Shown: positions 9,810 through 21,832, counted from the stretch's first letter. The stretch is DNA of 64,000 nucleotides from Exophiala sp. HKRS030 (GCA_023897205.1 JAHWDD010000004.1:3968001-4032000); one strand, 5' to 3'. Translations and numbers: made by a program. Notes: a model not told the origin generated them from the sequence alone.

Positions 9810-12183
9810 GTGGTGTCGTATGAGGATGGGTGCCAAGAAGGCCCCCCTTGGACGGCATGAAAGAAAGCAGCACATCAAAAGTTCTCGATGTATTTGCACG
9901 TCCGCCTATTCAGTGCAGTCAGGAGTACGATGGTACAAGAAGCAGCTTGAGGTCAAATAATGACGTGGCATCACATCCAGCCATGCAGCTGAAAAAGGGT
10001 TGTTACTCAACTGCAAACCAAACCAAGAGATGGATGGGTTGAAGGATTCTGTACGCCAGTTGGTGGAACGATCCGACAATGCTTCGAGAGGCTGGAGTAT
10101 GTTGCACAATGAAGTGTCTCTGTCGTAAATGTAATTCCAAGACATGTAGTCCAACAGCCAAGCCTTTGACCTGTCACAATCTGTCATACTTGTCAACAGT
10201 GTTTGTGGTATTGTAGATAGCCCTCATGCTTTCCGAAGGAGATCCGTCACAGTTCAAGGGAAAATATTGCCGGCGCACGGAGGATTTAGCCCGCCTCATC
10301 TTGATAAGTTGGTTAGATAAAGCTTAGTACATCGATCTATTGAATGCGTCAGTGCAAGCAACAATAGGGCACTGAGCCCAAGTGGAAGACTCTTCTGACT
10401 GTAGCAGACATCGACCTGACAAGATGGTGCAGAGGAAGGAAATTAATTGCTGCGTTTCTGAGAATCATGTTTAGCAGTAACAACAATCCTTGAAAACCAG
10501 TTGTCTCTCTGTACCAGGATTGTAATAACTGGTGGGTTTAATTCTGGACCTAAACATCCATGACACTCGTGCATTGTACTCCGTACTCCGTACCTCGGTA
10601 TGCGACCCTGCTGGTACAATATGTAGGCTGGATTTGATCCAAACAAGTCTCTTGGTTTGACATAGAGCCAAGGAGACTACTGCAAGTGGTACTGTGTGTA
10701 TTCGAAGGTATACCGTTCACGACACGGTGGAGGGTATTGTACTGTAATTCGATGCGGACGAACAGGGTCCGTGCAAAGGAAGCTTTTTGCTGGAAAAGAT
10801 AGAGGTCCCAACAGGAGAGAATACGGACACGGAGTACTGAGTGTGATTGCCCGTGCGATTTTCCTGAAGAATTGCATGGGTCCCTCCGTACTGAGGGCGC
10901 GACTCGGGACGCGTGAAGATATAACAGGCTTAGCTGATCTCAAAGATACATATGCAAGAGCAGGGCTGATGCCAATTCAACATTGGGTTCAGGGCTGAGA
11001 CAAGCCCGAAGTACTCCGTACTCCTTAGTGAGCTATTGTACTCCGTGATCAAGGAACAATTGCTGATGGCTGAGAATTCTCGACAAGCTTCTGCTCTTCG
11101 TGAAGAAAAAAAGCTGTGGCTGTTTTTGGTGCCTTGCCATTTTGTCCGCGATCGACCACTAGTCCTGATCGGGTTTGGTGCCTTAATTTCCGGACTGCAT
11201 AGTGGCTTCTTTTGGTTCAACCTCAATTTCCTCCTCAACCACCGACTCTCCGACTTCTTCACTTCGTTTTTCTCCCTATCCATCCCTATCATCGCTATCG
11301 CCATGTCAGCTTGCCCCCTGCTCTTGCACGGCCCGTCTTTGCTATTGTTTCAGCCTGCCCTCGAGGTACACTAGTCGCGAACCTAGTGGTACCTTTTGTG
11401 AACAAATGCCCTGTCGGTTGGCTTCCGACTTTGTGCTCATCGTCATTTCTCCTGATCGCGTCTCGCTCGCTTAGCGGAGGCAAAATCCTTCGACGCGAGC
11501 TCTACTCCGTACTTTCAACACTGTCCCCGGTCACCTTTGTGTGTAGAAACAGAAAACGAGCTCCATCATGCATGGGTTCCCTGGTTGCCTGAACAAACGA
11601 ACAAGGACCTCAGATTACTACTGTACTGTATGTAAATTCCAAGGCTGATCTATCTGCAAGGCGTTTGCGTCCGAGCTTTCTGCCCTTTGTCTATCACTTT
11701 CTCAACGTCTTCCGCTCATCAGCCTCCGCCAATGGAACCCTTCTATTGAAGTTTAAGCGTTCATTTGTGGCTTTTCCTGGCTTCTGTCAACCGTGCTTGG
11801 TCTATTCATATTTTTTGCGATTTCCGTCAGAGTTCTCAGAAACTCCACCTGCCCTGCCAATGGCCCCGATGTGTGACAACATGCTTCCTGCAAAGACGGT
11901 CTTCCATTGCTACAAGGGACCCAAATCCTTCACGCACGGCAAGATGGCGCCGGAACCAACCTGGCTCATGATGCCATGGAAGGATTGGTGATCCATTCTT
12001 GCGCGACGCGGTCATTCTGTAAGTGCCTGACTCTGACATGTGTCTTGTATATCTTTGTGCCATGTCCATCCCTCGCGTAGCCACTTCCCCAGACTCTTAT
12101 CAATTGTGTGCTGTCGACATCTCTAGTCGATCCATCTTCTGTCGATCGACCTCATGCTGTGACTCCAGCTCTTCTTCGCCTCC
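9810..12183. other. Intergenic, 2.4 kb, no supported gene
   Basis: Small frames only, none with a domain. It holds four copies of TACTCCGTA: 10577-10585 overlapping 10584-10592, 11012-11020 and 11503-11511. From about 11200 the plus strand becomes pyrimidine-rich, as expected for the long leader and promoter of the following transporter. Confidence 0.6.
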
Positions 12184-14638
12184 ATGGATGCCAAACCATC
12201 GCATGGCCTCACGGTGGCCATCCCTCCGGGACCTTCTCAAGAAGCCACTCGTAGCCATTCTCACGACATGGAGAAGGGAATCCAGAACGAAGGAAAGCCT
12301 TCTGGGCCCCCGCCAGGGATTCCTCCGGGGCCTCCAGGAGGATGGCTCTGTCAGAGAATGTCGAGATCTCAGGAAATTCTCTTCAACATAATGGTGGCCT
12401 TCCTTCAGCTCATTCCACAGTCAACCTTGACCACCGTCTTCCCAGTCAGCAGAGACATTGCCATATCCTTCAGGATAGCCAATCCATCGGTTCTACCGTG
12501 GCTCGTCGCCGCCTATGCATCAACTTTTGGCACTTTTATACTCATCGGAGGGAGGCTTGGTGATATTTTTGGGCACAAGACCATGGTTCTGATCGGCTAT
12601 TCCTGGCTCGCCACCTGGAGTGTGATTGCAGGTCTCAGTCACTACGTTGGCTATGAACTGTTCTTCGTTGCAAGGGCTTTTCAAGGCTTAGGCTCCAGTC
12701 TGATGGTACCAAACGGGCTCGCTCTGTTGGGACGAACATATCCACCTGGATCGAAACAAAAGGTCATTTCCTTTACTATCTTCGGTCTGTGTGCCCCTAT
12801 TGGTGCTTACATGGGCATGATCTTCGGCGCCCTCTTCACCAAATTTGTATCGTGGCATTGGTCCTTCTACACTTTGGCCATAGTCTGTGTGGCCTTGGCT
12901 TTGGCCGCACAATTGGTATTGATCTCTCCTCCGCCAACTCCAAAGCAGATGAAACCGAACAGGGACAAACTTCGCGACATGGACTGGCTCGGTGCCATCA
13001 CGGGCGTGGGTGGATTGATTTGTGTTCAAGTCGCCCTTGTCTCAGCCCCGGCATCAGGGTGGAGCACTCAGTACATCTTCATGCTTCTTATCATCGGTGT
13101 TCTACTGATCGCTTTCTTTCTCATCACTGAGCTCAGGATTGCAGAGCAACCACTTGTCCCATTCAAGATGTTGAAAGCAGATGTTGGCTTTGTGATTGGA
13201 GCAGTGGCATGCGGTTGGGCGAGCTTTGGTATCTGGACCTGGTATTTGTGGAAATTTTTCTTGAGTATCAAACACGACAGTCCATTGGATGCCGCTGTCC
13301 ATGTCTTACCCATTGTACCTGTTGCACTTGCCGCGTCGATACTGACTGCATGGATGATGCGAAATTGCATGCCCTCCTGGACTCTCTTCTGGGCTCTCGT
13401 GGCGTTCATGTTTGGCCCACTCCTCCTAGCTATTGATGCCAACCTTCAGGGAACGACATATTGGAGTTGGACGTTTTGCTCCTTGCTCATCATGCCTTTG
13501 GGAATGGACATGAGTATGCCGGCGGCCACCTTCATCATGTCTAACTTCTTTCCTCCTCACCAACAGGGTCTAGCTGGAAGTCTCATCAGCACCACCATTA
13601 ATTATTCCATATCCCTTGGTCTCGGACTGGCCTCAACGGTTGAAGTACACGTCAACAATCATGGTCGAGACCCTGTGGCTGGCGTTCGAGGTGGGTGGTT
13701 CATGGGTGTTGGACTAGGTGGTTTGGGTGTCATTATCTGTGTGGCCTTTGTCGTCAAGTCAATCTGGTATCCCCCGCCCCAGCCTCAGAGAGGACCGCCG
13801 GGCCCTCAGAACGCACCGCCCACGGGAGGTTCCTTGCCAACACAGATTCCTCCGCCAGAAAAGTCGAATCGACCAACGCGCACCAATACAGTCTCAAGCT
13901 TGGCAACCACCATGGTCGGAGAGGGCCCTTTCAGCCCCAAGAGCAGCGACGCGGAAGCGTTCAAATCTTTCAATTTTGACACACCGCCACTGAGATCTCC
14001 TGTTACTCCGAGAGCGGTATCACCGACGAAAACGACACCAAACCACACGTCTTCTGACTTGTTGCAATTTTCTCCGACGTGGCCGATGAATCCATCTCAC
14101 ATGGACGCATCCCATCCGAACAGGTCATCGTCAAAAGCGCAAAGCCCGACTCACCTGCACCGTTATCATCTCAGTGAGAGCACGACGGCCTCGAGATCCC
14201 GAACGAACTCGCAGAGTCAGCTGGCGTCACATCCCGCACAAACACCCACATCTCGACCGTCACAATTCATACCTCTACCGACTGAACTCGAAGCCGCCTA
14301 CCGTGGTCGCGGCAGTTGGGAATCTGGTGAAGATGATGATAACGGTCGTGACAGAGAGGATTCATGGGTCCTCGGAAGACATCAGCCGCTTCCACAGCAG
14401 CAAAGGACCATTCACATGCGGGCCGCGTCGACATCCCACGGAAAGGACGTGGATGGTTTTGATCTTAACAAGAAACACATGATGTTGAGAACCATAATAG
14501 ACGGTAAGCTTGGAGATCTCCAGAAGAAATTTGACTTTTTTTGAAAAGGGTAAAAGCTGACCTGTCTCAGGGGACTCTCGACGGACGACAATGTGCGGTC
14601 TTGATCAATACATGCACGACCGAGGAATCCCTATATGA
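12184..14638 (+). CDS. DHA2-type MFS transporter (ATR1/AMF1-like) with long C-terminal tail
   Basis: The N-terminal 60 residues are Pro/Gly-rich and cytosolic. Residues about 65-525 form a 14-helix MFS core with GGRLGDIFGHKTM (motif A), RAFQGLGSSLMVPNGLALLG (motif C-like) and LGRTYPPGSKQK, the pattern of the ATR1/AMF1 branch of DHA2 (drug or low-affinity ammonium export). A Ser/Pro/Arg-rich tail of about 250 residues follows, long for the family and probably cytosolic. At the 3' end an intron is likely: donor GTAAGC at 14504, GCTGACC branch point, CTCAG acceptor at 14570. Splicing gives ...IIDGDSRRTTMCGLDQYMHD and a stop at 14638 (795 aa). Without splicing the frame ends at 14544 (786 aa). 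Substrate unknown. Confidence 0.85.
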
Positions 14639-15666
14639 TGGGAGTATTTGGTTGGGGGGGGGAGGGGGGGGAACCACGATGAACATGGCTTAGCATGGTT
14701 ATGGAAACGATTACATGACAGGTAGATACGGAATAGAAAGGGTTTAGGATATCCAGGGAAAGGAAGAACAGGACAACATGACTTGGTCAATTAATTTGTT
14801 TTTGTTTTTCCTTTTGGTGCGGTGTTTGGGTTTTCGGGTTCTGATGTTTTTTTTTGGGGGCGTCATGAAGAATGAATGATTGCACTTTTACGACCCTTCC
14901 TTACCTATGGAACACGAAGGACTCATGTTGTTTTCTTTAACAATAATGCTATGAGTGTGGGTGTGAGTTGACATATATACCCGTTTGGACTGCAAAGAAG
15001 TACCGTACCTAAAGGATATGGCGGGATTGGCCGGAGTTTCGATCCAAAGTACTTTTTCATGGGATCTTTTGGCTGCTTCTTCTGGAGGACAATGTCGAAA
15101 GATGAAAACTTGTAAACAAATATTCTTCGGTCCGCCTTCTCGCAATTTCAGGTACTTCTACTTAGTAACCTTGGAAATGTTGTCACCTCGACTTCTGAAT
15201 TTTCCATGTTTCGATAAATCAAATGCTTTTCACCACTCCAGTCTCTCTCTCTATTGTCTATTGTCTATCATGTCATGTCAACAACTCGGTACAGCAACAA
15301 GAAAAAACAACAAAAGTACTTTTTTGCTTCTCCCAACGTCACCTCCATCTTTTTGTCCTTTTTTTTGGTTCTTTTCTGATTTTTGCTTTCTTCTTTCCTC
15401 TCTATTTTTCTTTTTGTTTTCACCCCCCACTCTCTTGAAAAAGAAAAAGCACGAAAACGAAAACGAAAACGAAAACCTCACTTGGAGGAGAAATCCATAG
15501 AGGTGGTAGACCAAATCACCTCAATGAAAGAAGTATCCTCATGCTTCGATCACCCCTGACACACAAATCATCAGACAAGAATCATTTCATTTGGTCACCA
15601 CCAAATCACAACCACAACATCCCCCTGGACCTCGCTTTTCGAATCCAGAATTTCTAGAGCTCGGTA
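14639..15666. other. Intergenic with low-complexity tracts
   Basis: 1 kb between a transporter and a minus-strand gene, both ending here. It contains a G-rich run (14653-14671), a T/C-rich stretch at about 15300-15430 and the GAAAAC repeat. A 170-codon plus-strand frame across it is low-complexity (Phe/Leu/Ser, then Asn/Glu) and is not accepted as a gene. Confidence 0.6.
15453..15476. repeat. GAAAAC hexamer tandem repeat, four units
   Basis: Four perfect GAAAAC copies. The same hexamer is repeated at 34679-34714. Confidence 0.9.
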
Positions 15667-16182
15667 TCAAGTAAAAAACACCTGAACAATTCTCCTGGCC
15701 TGTTTTTTCGCACGTTCTCGTTCCCACCGTTCCCGCTGATCACGATCTCGTTCCTGTTGCTGCCGTTGGTGCTGTTGTCTCTTCTTTTCCTTTTCCTTTT
15801 CCCATTCACATTCACACTCCCACTCGGCAAGTTTCACGTCCCTGTCTCTCCTCGCCCTGGCCACTTCCTCTTCCGCACTCTTGACTTGTTGTTTGAGACG
15901 GTCCAATTCGGTCATTTTGACGGCGAATTTCGCTTGGAGGGTCGCCACCACCCGCTTGGCCCTGTCCAGGCGAGCCCGGGCTCGACCCAGGGAAGTTTCC
16001 GTTGCTCCCTTGCCGTTGTTGTTGTCGTCGTCGGCGTCGGAAGGGTAGTGCAGTTGAACTCGTACGTGTTTGTTTGCATTTGTGTTGCCCGCCGCACGGT
16101 GTCCACGACCACCATCGTCTTCAGCGTAAGTGTAGTTGTGAGAGCTGGGGACGACCCGGAACCATTGTGTCTCGAAAGGCAT
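15667..16182 (-). CDS. Charged coiled-coil protein, unknown function
   Basis: 171 aa from the ATG at 16182 (MPFETQWFRVVPSSHNYTYA); the longer open frame upstream looks like leader. Residues about 60-100 form a heptad-type helix (LDRLKQQVKSAEEEVARARR), and the C-terminal 60 residues are almost all Glu, Arg, Lys and Gln (KEKEKKRQQHQRQQQERDRD). No domain recognised. The MPFETQWFRVVPSS start resembles N-termini of lineage-specific fungal proteins with a similar helical body. It may be real but is low-complexity, so conservation would decide. Confidence 0.5.
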   Translation of the reverse strand: MPFETQWFRVVPSSHNYTYAEDDGGRGHRAAGNTNANKHVRVQLHYPSDADDDNNNGKGATETSLGRARARLDRAKRVVATLQAKFAVKMTELDRLKQQVKSAEEEVARARRDRDVKLAEWECECEWEKEKEKKRQQHQRQQQERDRDQRERWERERAKKQARRIVQVFFT

Positions 16183-17400
16183 TTTTGATTTCTGGATCTT
16201 TTTTGGTTTGGAAAGGTTGTGCCGGTACGTAACTCGGATTTCAAGAAGGACAGATGACCAAAGAAAACTGGTCCGATTCGAACAGCAAGACAAATGTTGG
16301 TTCAGATTCAAGAGCTTGACTTGTCGAGCAGGATAGAGAGACAAATCACAAGAGGGGTACCGATGTGTGACGATGTGATCCGGTAAGATGGAATAAACGA
16401 CCCGTTCTATCAAGAAAGCTTGAAACTTGAAACTCGAAGGAGATTGAGAGGCAGAGAGATATCAACTGAAGAAAAATTTCCCTTTTTCTGCTTCTTCTTC
16501 TTGAGACAAGGACCACAAGACTGAACAGAGGAACCCTCAAAATATTTATACCTCAAAACACAGTACCATGGTCCACAAATGATAGAATGGTAGACAAGGG
16601 GATGATTGTAAATGCCACGTTCCGACATGACGACGGTTGATTGCTGTTGTTGCCCACCTAGACAAAGGAAGACAGCGAAGCAGTAAATCAAGAAGTTCAA
16701 GGCAAAGCATAGAAGACAACAATGTGAGAAAAGCGTTCATTGTAATGATGATGCATGGTTAGACCAGGGAAAAGCAATGCCGATTTGTATCGATATCTGC
16801 CTACAGAGAGGACTGCATGACGGTAAATCTAACGGGATGGGTACAGGGTCAAATCACCCTTCTTTGTCTTGACCGTTTGCTTGAACTCTCGCCACCCGCT
16901 TTCCTGCAAGGACACAGACGACAGAGGTAGAACCATACGGCTTGGGCAATCGTGGAACAGATGAATGTATTTGTTGTACACTGTAACATCAAAGAGTTAT
17001 TTCTCACGGTAATCATAGGTGCTGCTTCGATGTTGCTTCGGCGAACTTCCGAGCTCTTGAGAAAGCAGAGTCATCCCCGTGCTGGACTTAAGCATCATGT
17101 ACAAAGGCCGGCGGCCGCAGCCTTGCAGATATTTTCTCCTCGGTAAATGGCCGTAAGACAACTAAAAGAATGGCGGATGCCTCTGGCTTACTCCTGTTCA
17201 GCCAATAACACCCGTGATGTAAATCCGTAAAGTCCGCATCCAGCTCCTGATCATGCATATTGTGGATCAATCACAGCCTGATGGACAGGAGAAGAATGAT
17301 ATATAGTTGCAAGAATGAGGGTACCAAAGAAGTCTTGCAACAACGGCCAGTCCAACGTTTGAACTTTTTCAATTCTCGACCAGGTTGATACGCGTACTCT
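16183..17400. other. Intergenic, 1.2 kb, divergent promoter region
   Basis: Lies between the starts of the coiled-coil gene (minus) and the SDR gene (plus). Only short frames; no domain or repeat noticed. Confidence 0.6.
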
Positions 17401-18508
17401 ATGATGGCATTCGGATTCGAAACAACCGGTGATGAGGTCGTGGCCGCGTTTTCTGACAGAATCAAGAACAAAACATGCAAGTCGATAACTCGAGTAGTTC
17501 GGAAGCTTTGCTGACAGATATAGTCGTCATCACGGGTCCAAGCTGGGAGAGTATTGGCTCTGAAACTGCTATTGCCTTGGCCAAAGGAGGTCCAAGCATG
17601 ATGGCCTTATTGGGTCGAGATATCGAAAAAATCAAACCTGTCATGGATAAAATCCACAACATCAACCCTGAGATAGTCACAAAGTTTGTCCAGATTCACC
17701 TGGATTCCTTGAACAGTGTGCGCCATGCAGCTCAGCAGATTCTCAACGACACCAGCATTCCCAAGATCCACGTCTTGATCAACAACGCTGGGATTATGGC
17801 TTGTCCATATTCCAAAACTGAGGATGGGATTGAGAGACAGTTCGCCACAAATCACGTTGGGCACTTTCTGCTGACGAATCTGCTCATGCCGAAAATCCTG
17901 GCTGCAAGTCCTGACGCCAGAGTGGTCAACGTTGCCAGCTACGGCAATGTTCTCTCCAATGTCTTGGACGACCCAAGCTTCAACGATGGAAAGGATTACG
18001 TCCCTTTCCTCTCATATGGTCAGAGCAAGGCTGCAAATGTCTTGATGGCGGTGGCATTGAACAAAATGTTACGAGGCAAAGGCTTGAAGGCATTTGCGCT
18101 ATGTCCCGGAAGTCAGTAAACGTGCCCTTGAATACGCTGAGACAACACTCACACATTACAGGTGTACCAAGTAATCTCCGTCGTTTTCTGGATCCAATCA
18201 CGATGAAAGAAGGGATCGAGGTCATATCAAAGAGTCCTGCCGTGATGCCACCACGCAAAACTCCGCAGCAGGGTTGTGCGACCACTCTTCGCGCGGCCAT
18301 AGATCCGAACCTGACAGGTAAAGATCCACAACCATAATGTGATGGAATTTTTGTTGACAGAAATGCAGTTGACCGGAGTAGTTTCCTCTCCGACACCCAG
18401 GTAACGTCCGATCCAAAGGTGGTGGCTTCATATTCCTTGGATCAGTCAAATGCCGATCGGGTTTGGAATCTGAGCGAGACTCTGGTTGGCGAGAAGTTTA
18501 GATACTGA
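17401..18508 (+). CDS. Short-chain dehydrogenase/reductase (retinol dehydrogenase/WWOX-like), four exons, one GC-AG intron
   Basis: Exons 17401-17476, 17524-18111, 18162-18317, 18369-18508; 319 aa. Begins MMAFGFETTGDEVVAAF, a common start in fungal SDRs of this type. Cofactor site FVITGPSWESIGSETA is a variant of TGxxxGxG; LINNAGIM (NNAG), the active-site Ser in NVASYG and YGQSK (Tyr and Lys) are present. The exon 3-4 joint gives DPNLTVDRSSFLSDTQ, and the protein ends LSETLVGEKFRY, as in family members. Intron 1 (17477-17523, 47 nt) needs a GCAAGT donor to keep the frame from KNKT into FVITGP; branch GCTGAC, acceptor ATATAG. Introns 2 and 3 start GTCAGT and GTAAAG. Substrate unknown. Tail to tail with GT90, 38 bp apart. 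Confidence 0.85.
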
Positions 18509-18546
18509 GGAGGTGCATTTATCCAAAATGGGAGGTCCTGTATCAA

Positions 18547-20508
18547 TCAAGGGCTGGCAGACTTGAGGTCAGCAACCCAGCCAAGAGTGTCTCTTTTGTT
18601 GTCGGTCAGGCGACCATACTCCAACAAAAGTCTGGCGACGTAAATCTGCATATCAACTTTTCTGAGAACCTTTGCTGCCCACTCATTTCCGGCCTTCGCA
18701 ATGCGTTCTGCTTGGGAATCATGCCCCTCATACTTCCCAGCCGCACCGCACGTGTCCTCATCGCAACCGACAAAGTAGGCCAATATAGCATAATAATCAG
18801 TAAAGCGGTTGTTCATGGGCACAAAATGCTTCCAAGCGACAAGCCGAGCATCGTGCCACTCGCGATACAGGGTAGACTTGATGGGAACAGAGTTACTCAT
18901 GAGAAACGAGCGATACCGTCCGGAGAAGGAGTTACCATCGATATCGGGTAGGAATTTGGAAGCATATTGATCTGGCAGGCTCATGGTGGCACCGACCTCA
19001 AATTCGTCCGACAAGTACCAGCATTGGCTCTCCTTGGTAGGTATATCACAGAACAAATCGGTGAAGCAGACGTCGTTGTATTTACTAAGCCATTTGCTCA
19101 GATTCTTCTGGATATCACTGGACAGACCAGAGAGTGAAGATTGTTGCTGCAGAGGGGTAAAGATGCGGTCGGTGGTTTCATCGGCAAGGGAATATTTGGT
19201 GCCATTTGTCAAGGCAACGAACCTGTGGCGATGGAAATTAGGCCAATTCAGTGCATTGTGCCGTCCACCAGTGGCAGTTCCTCGCCAAATTGCTTTGGCA
19301 CTCTTGGAATACCAAGGATGAGGGTCTTCGGAATCAAAATTCTCATTTCCATTCCAGGGCATGGGTGCAGGAATTAGGATATCGTTGTTGACGGTAAATT
19401 TGGAACCACCGAACATTGGCAGCAATTCTTGACTCGTTGATTTGGTAAGAGGGCTGGTCAGAGCTCCGTGGTATGCACCGATGCTGGGATCCTGGCACAA
19501 ATCCGAAGCAAGGGTCCAATTGCCAACAAAGCCTCCAACCATGAAACTTTGAGGATTGGGGTGATCATTCTTAGATACCATGGCTCGATGAAGCATGTTG
19601 GGCTCTGTTCGCAATGGGCTATTTGAATCACAAGCGGCGCGTGCGAATGACAAGGGTGCGGATTGGAACCATTCAATTTCTGGTTGCGCCTGGCCGGGCT
19701 CTGCGGTCTCTGTCCAACCCTGGACGACATCAGAGATTTTTTCATGCTGAGGCAACGCCCGGGATTCTCTTGCTTTCTCTAACCGAGTGCTAATTTCTTC
19801 GAAAGGAACCATGATCCTAGGTTCGTCCATGGCGTTGAGCGGGATCACCATATCGGGAAGCAGATGAGCAACTTCGTTGATCATGTTGGCCCATATGACA
19901 TGCCAGAACCAGTCGGTGTCAGCTTCCGCTTTGTGCTCATGCACACGCACATGCATACCGAGGTTGCGGGCTCTCGCACGTATATCGTGAGGCGACAAGC
20001 TCCAAAACGGTTCCAAGTCATGATAAATTTGATCGAAAAATTCTTCAACAATGACGGCATCATTTGCATTTGCATATTCGAACCATTTGTCAAAGCCTGG
20101 AGGTGGATGCCTCCCACGGCGCTGGCGATATGCCTTTGCGGCATTGTCAAGCTTTTTCGATTGCTTCGCTACTAGGTCCTCGAAAAACTTGTTCGCATCT
20201 GCGATCAACCGAGATATCGTGTCTGCATTAGTTGAAGAGCTGCCAGGTCGAGATGGATACCACGATGGTTTGGTTGTGTTTACAGATTGATGTGGTTCGG
20301 GAAAGGTTTGGTCGCTGAGAGGAGCTGTCACATCGTTGGGCCGAAAATACGACAGCGACTCGTATAGCAGGACGAGAATGATAGCTCCGACGATAAAGTA
20401 TAGGCGGTTGAGTCGGAGCATGTTGAACCCAGGCAGTGAGCGTGAGGTCGCTGCCAGACCACAGCAAGGACTGTCACCGGCATAAAGGTCGTGAAGTCGA
20501 TGAGCCAT
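18547..20508 (-). CDS. GT90 family glycosyltransferase (CAP10-like), type II membrane protein
   Basis: 653 aa from the ATG at 20508, which has an ACCATGG context; MLRLNRLYFIVG at 20421 is an alternative start. A single N-terminal membrane helix (about residues 36-52, YFIVGAIILVLLYESL) makes it a Golgi-type type II protein. Residues about 200-640 match the CAP10/GT90 domain: WRGTATGGRHN (about 406-416), DEFEVGATMSLPDQYASKF, SFSGRYRSFLMSNSVPIKST, REWHDARLVAWKHFVPM and the DDT-like end YVARLLLEYGRL. CAP10 homologues transfer xylose or related sugars onto capsule or wall glycans. The acceptor here is unknown. The frame upstream of 20508 opens with a non-ATG codon and was not used. Confidence 0.88.
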   Translation of the reverse strand: MAHRLHDLYAGDSPCCGLAATSRSLPGFNMLRLNRLYFIVGAIILVLLYESLSYFRPNDVTAPLSDQTFPEPHQSVNTTKPSWYPSRPGSSSTNADTISRLIADANKFFEDLVAKQSKKLDNAAKAYRQRRGRHPPPGFDKWFEYANANDAVIVEEFFDQIYHDLEPFWSLSPHDIRARARNLGMHVRVHEHKAEADTDWFWHVIWANMINEVAHLLPDMVIPLNAMDEPRIMVPFEEISTRLEKARESRALPQHEKISDVVQGWTETAEPGQAQPEIEWFQSAPLSFARAACDSNSPLRTEPNMLHRAMVSKNDHPNPQSFMVGGFVGNWTLASDLCQDPSIGAYHGALTSPLTKSTSQELLPMFGGSKFTVNNDILIPAPMPWNGNENFDSEDPHPWYSKSAKAIWRGTATGGRHNALNWPNFHRHRFVALTNGTKYSLADETTDRIFTPLQQQSSLSGLSSDIQKNLSKWLSKYNDVCFTDLFCDIPTKESQCWYLSDEFEVGATMSLPDQYASKFLPDIDGNSFSGRYRSFLMSNSVPIKSTLYREWHDARLVAWKHFVPMNNRFTDYYAILAYFVGCDEDTCGAAGKYEGHDSQAERIAKAGNEWAAKVLRKVDMQIYVARLLLEYGRLTDNKRDTLGWVADLKSASP

Positions 20509-21832
20509 GGTGGTCAGCGAGTGACGACAAGTCCATGCGTGGTAATAGTTCTGGCTAACTATCTTAGTATTGGTGTGCTTAGACCATGTTCTAAATATGA
20601 GAAAAGCCACCGTCGTAGTTGTTCAGAGTTTGAGAGGGAGCGGGTGGTCCGTGATGGGGGTAGCTGAAACTGACAGCCCCTTGAAGTTTGGATTATTGCT
20701 ATTCCTGTCCCTGTCCCTGTGGCTGTACGCAGTCTTCGTCTTATCAAAATTATTCGGTGGTGATCAGGAGGTAGAGGTCAGTCTCCTGACAGGGTTGGTT
20801 CGATACGAGGATGATAGTTAACCGGGGATGAGATTTCCGCCACGATAAGAAGATGGGCTTCGTAGATGAAATACAGGGATGCAGCCACCAGCGTTTTATG
20901 AGTATAGCTTGATGGAGTCGATCGATAAGCGTATTTTAGTGACCGCAGTACTTTTCGCAGGTCGACGAGGTGTACCGCGTAGGGGGTGTAGGGTCTCGAT
21001 TGATCTGTAGCCAGGGTACGGAGTAGTACAAAGTCGTTGTTCTGTGCGAGATCAGATCCGTGGCTTACTGGGGCTCGTTTTCCGATTGCAAAAAATTCTC
21101 CGGAACATCCGAAAGTGTGGGTGGCAGGAACAACTGGAATTGGGTGGTTAGTTAGTTGCCTTAGGCACCTAGGCAAGTACCAGGTACTGAGTCCCGTACC
21201 TGAAGTATGTAAATAGCACTCTGTACTGACCTGACACCAATAGTGCTAATGGGCTGGGGAGCTACAAGGGCCTTGTCAAATTAATTGGGAGGCTCATCCC
21301 GCCTAAGCAGATTTATGTCATAAGCCTCACGAGGAGCCTAAACCGCTCCCACCACGCCTAGAAGCCTTACTAAAGAGTAACCTCCGTACCGAGTTCCACC
21401 AGCAGACGCCTCATCGACCCTCTCATTCTCCATTCTCCATACTGACTACTCTATCGCAGCTCCTCAGGGGGCGACAGACGAATCTCTGAATCTTTTTTTT
21501 CATGCTCATTTACGACGTGATCTCCGCAACCACACATCTCTCCTCCTCGTACGCGCGTCTCATTCTCATCTAATATCGGACTGATGATTGCATGTGGCAC
21601 AGAAGAGACTTGTCCAGAAATGCACTGACACTCCCAGCCCATCCCATCCTCCGTCCACTTCAGCTCGGCATTTCACCAGCGTTAGATCTGCATTGTTGGG
21701 CGTTTGAGAAGATTCGAGCAGTGGATACGTTCTCCCTGAGCGACTTCTCAAACAATTCTACACTGGGCAAATGAATCACTACGAGTACTCTGGAGCTTCT
21801 CTATCCACATCAAGAAACGTCACGCTTGTCAA
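20509..21832. other. Intergenic, 1.3 kb, divergent promoter region
   Basis: Between the starts of GT90 (minus) and the DxD protein (plus). One TACGGAGTA at 21017-21025. At 21155-21385 there is a patch with repeated GCCTWA-like words (GCCTTAGG, CCTAGGC, GCCTAAG, GCCTAAA, GCCTAG), possibly an old repeat relic. No supported gene. Confidence 0.55.

Noticed and set aside
14985..15500. 171-codon plus-strand frame after the DHA2 gene
   Set aside because: Runs through T-rich and GAAAAC repeat sequence, low-complexity, no domain or splice partners.
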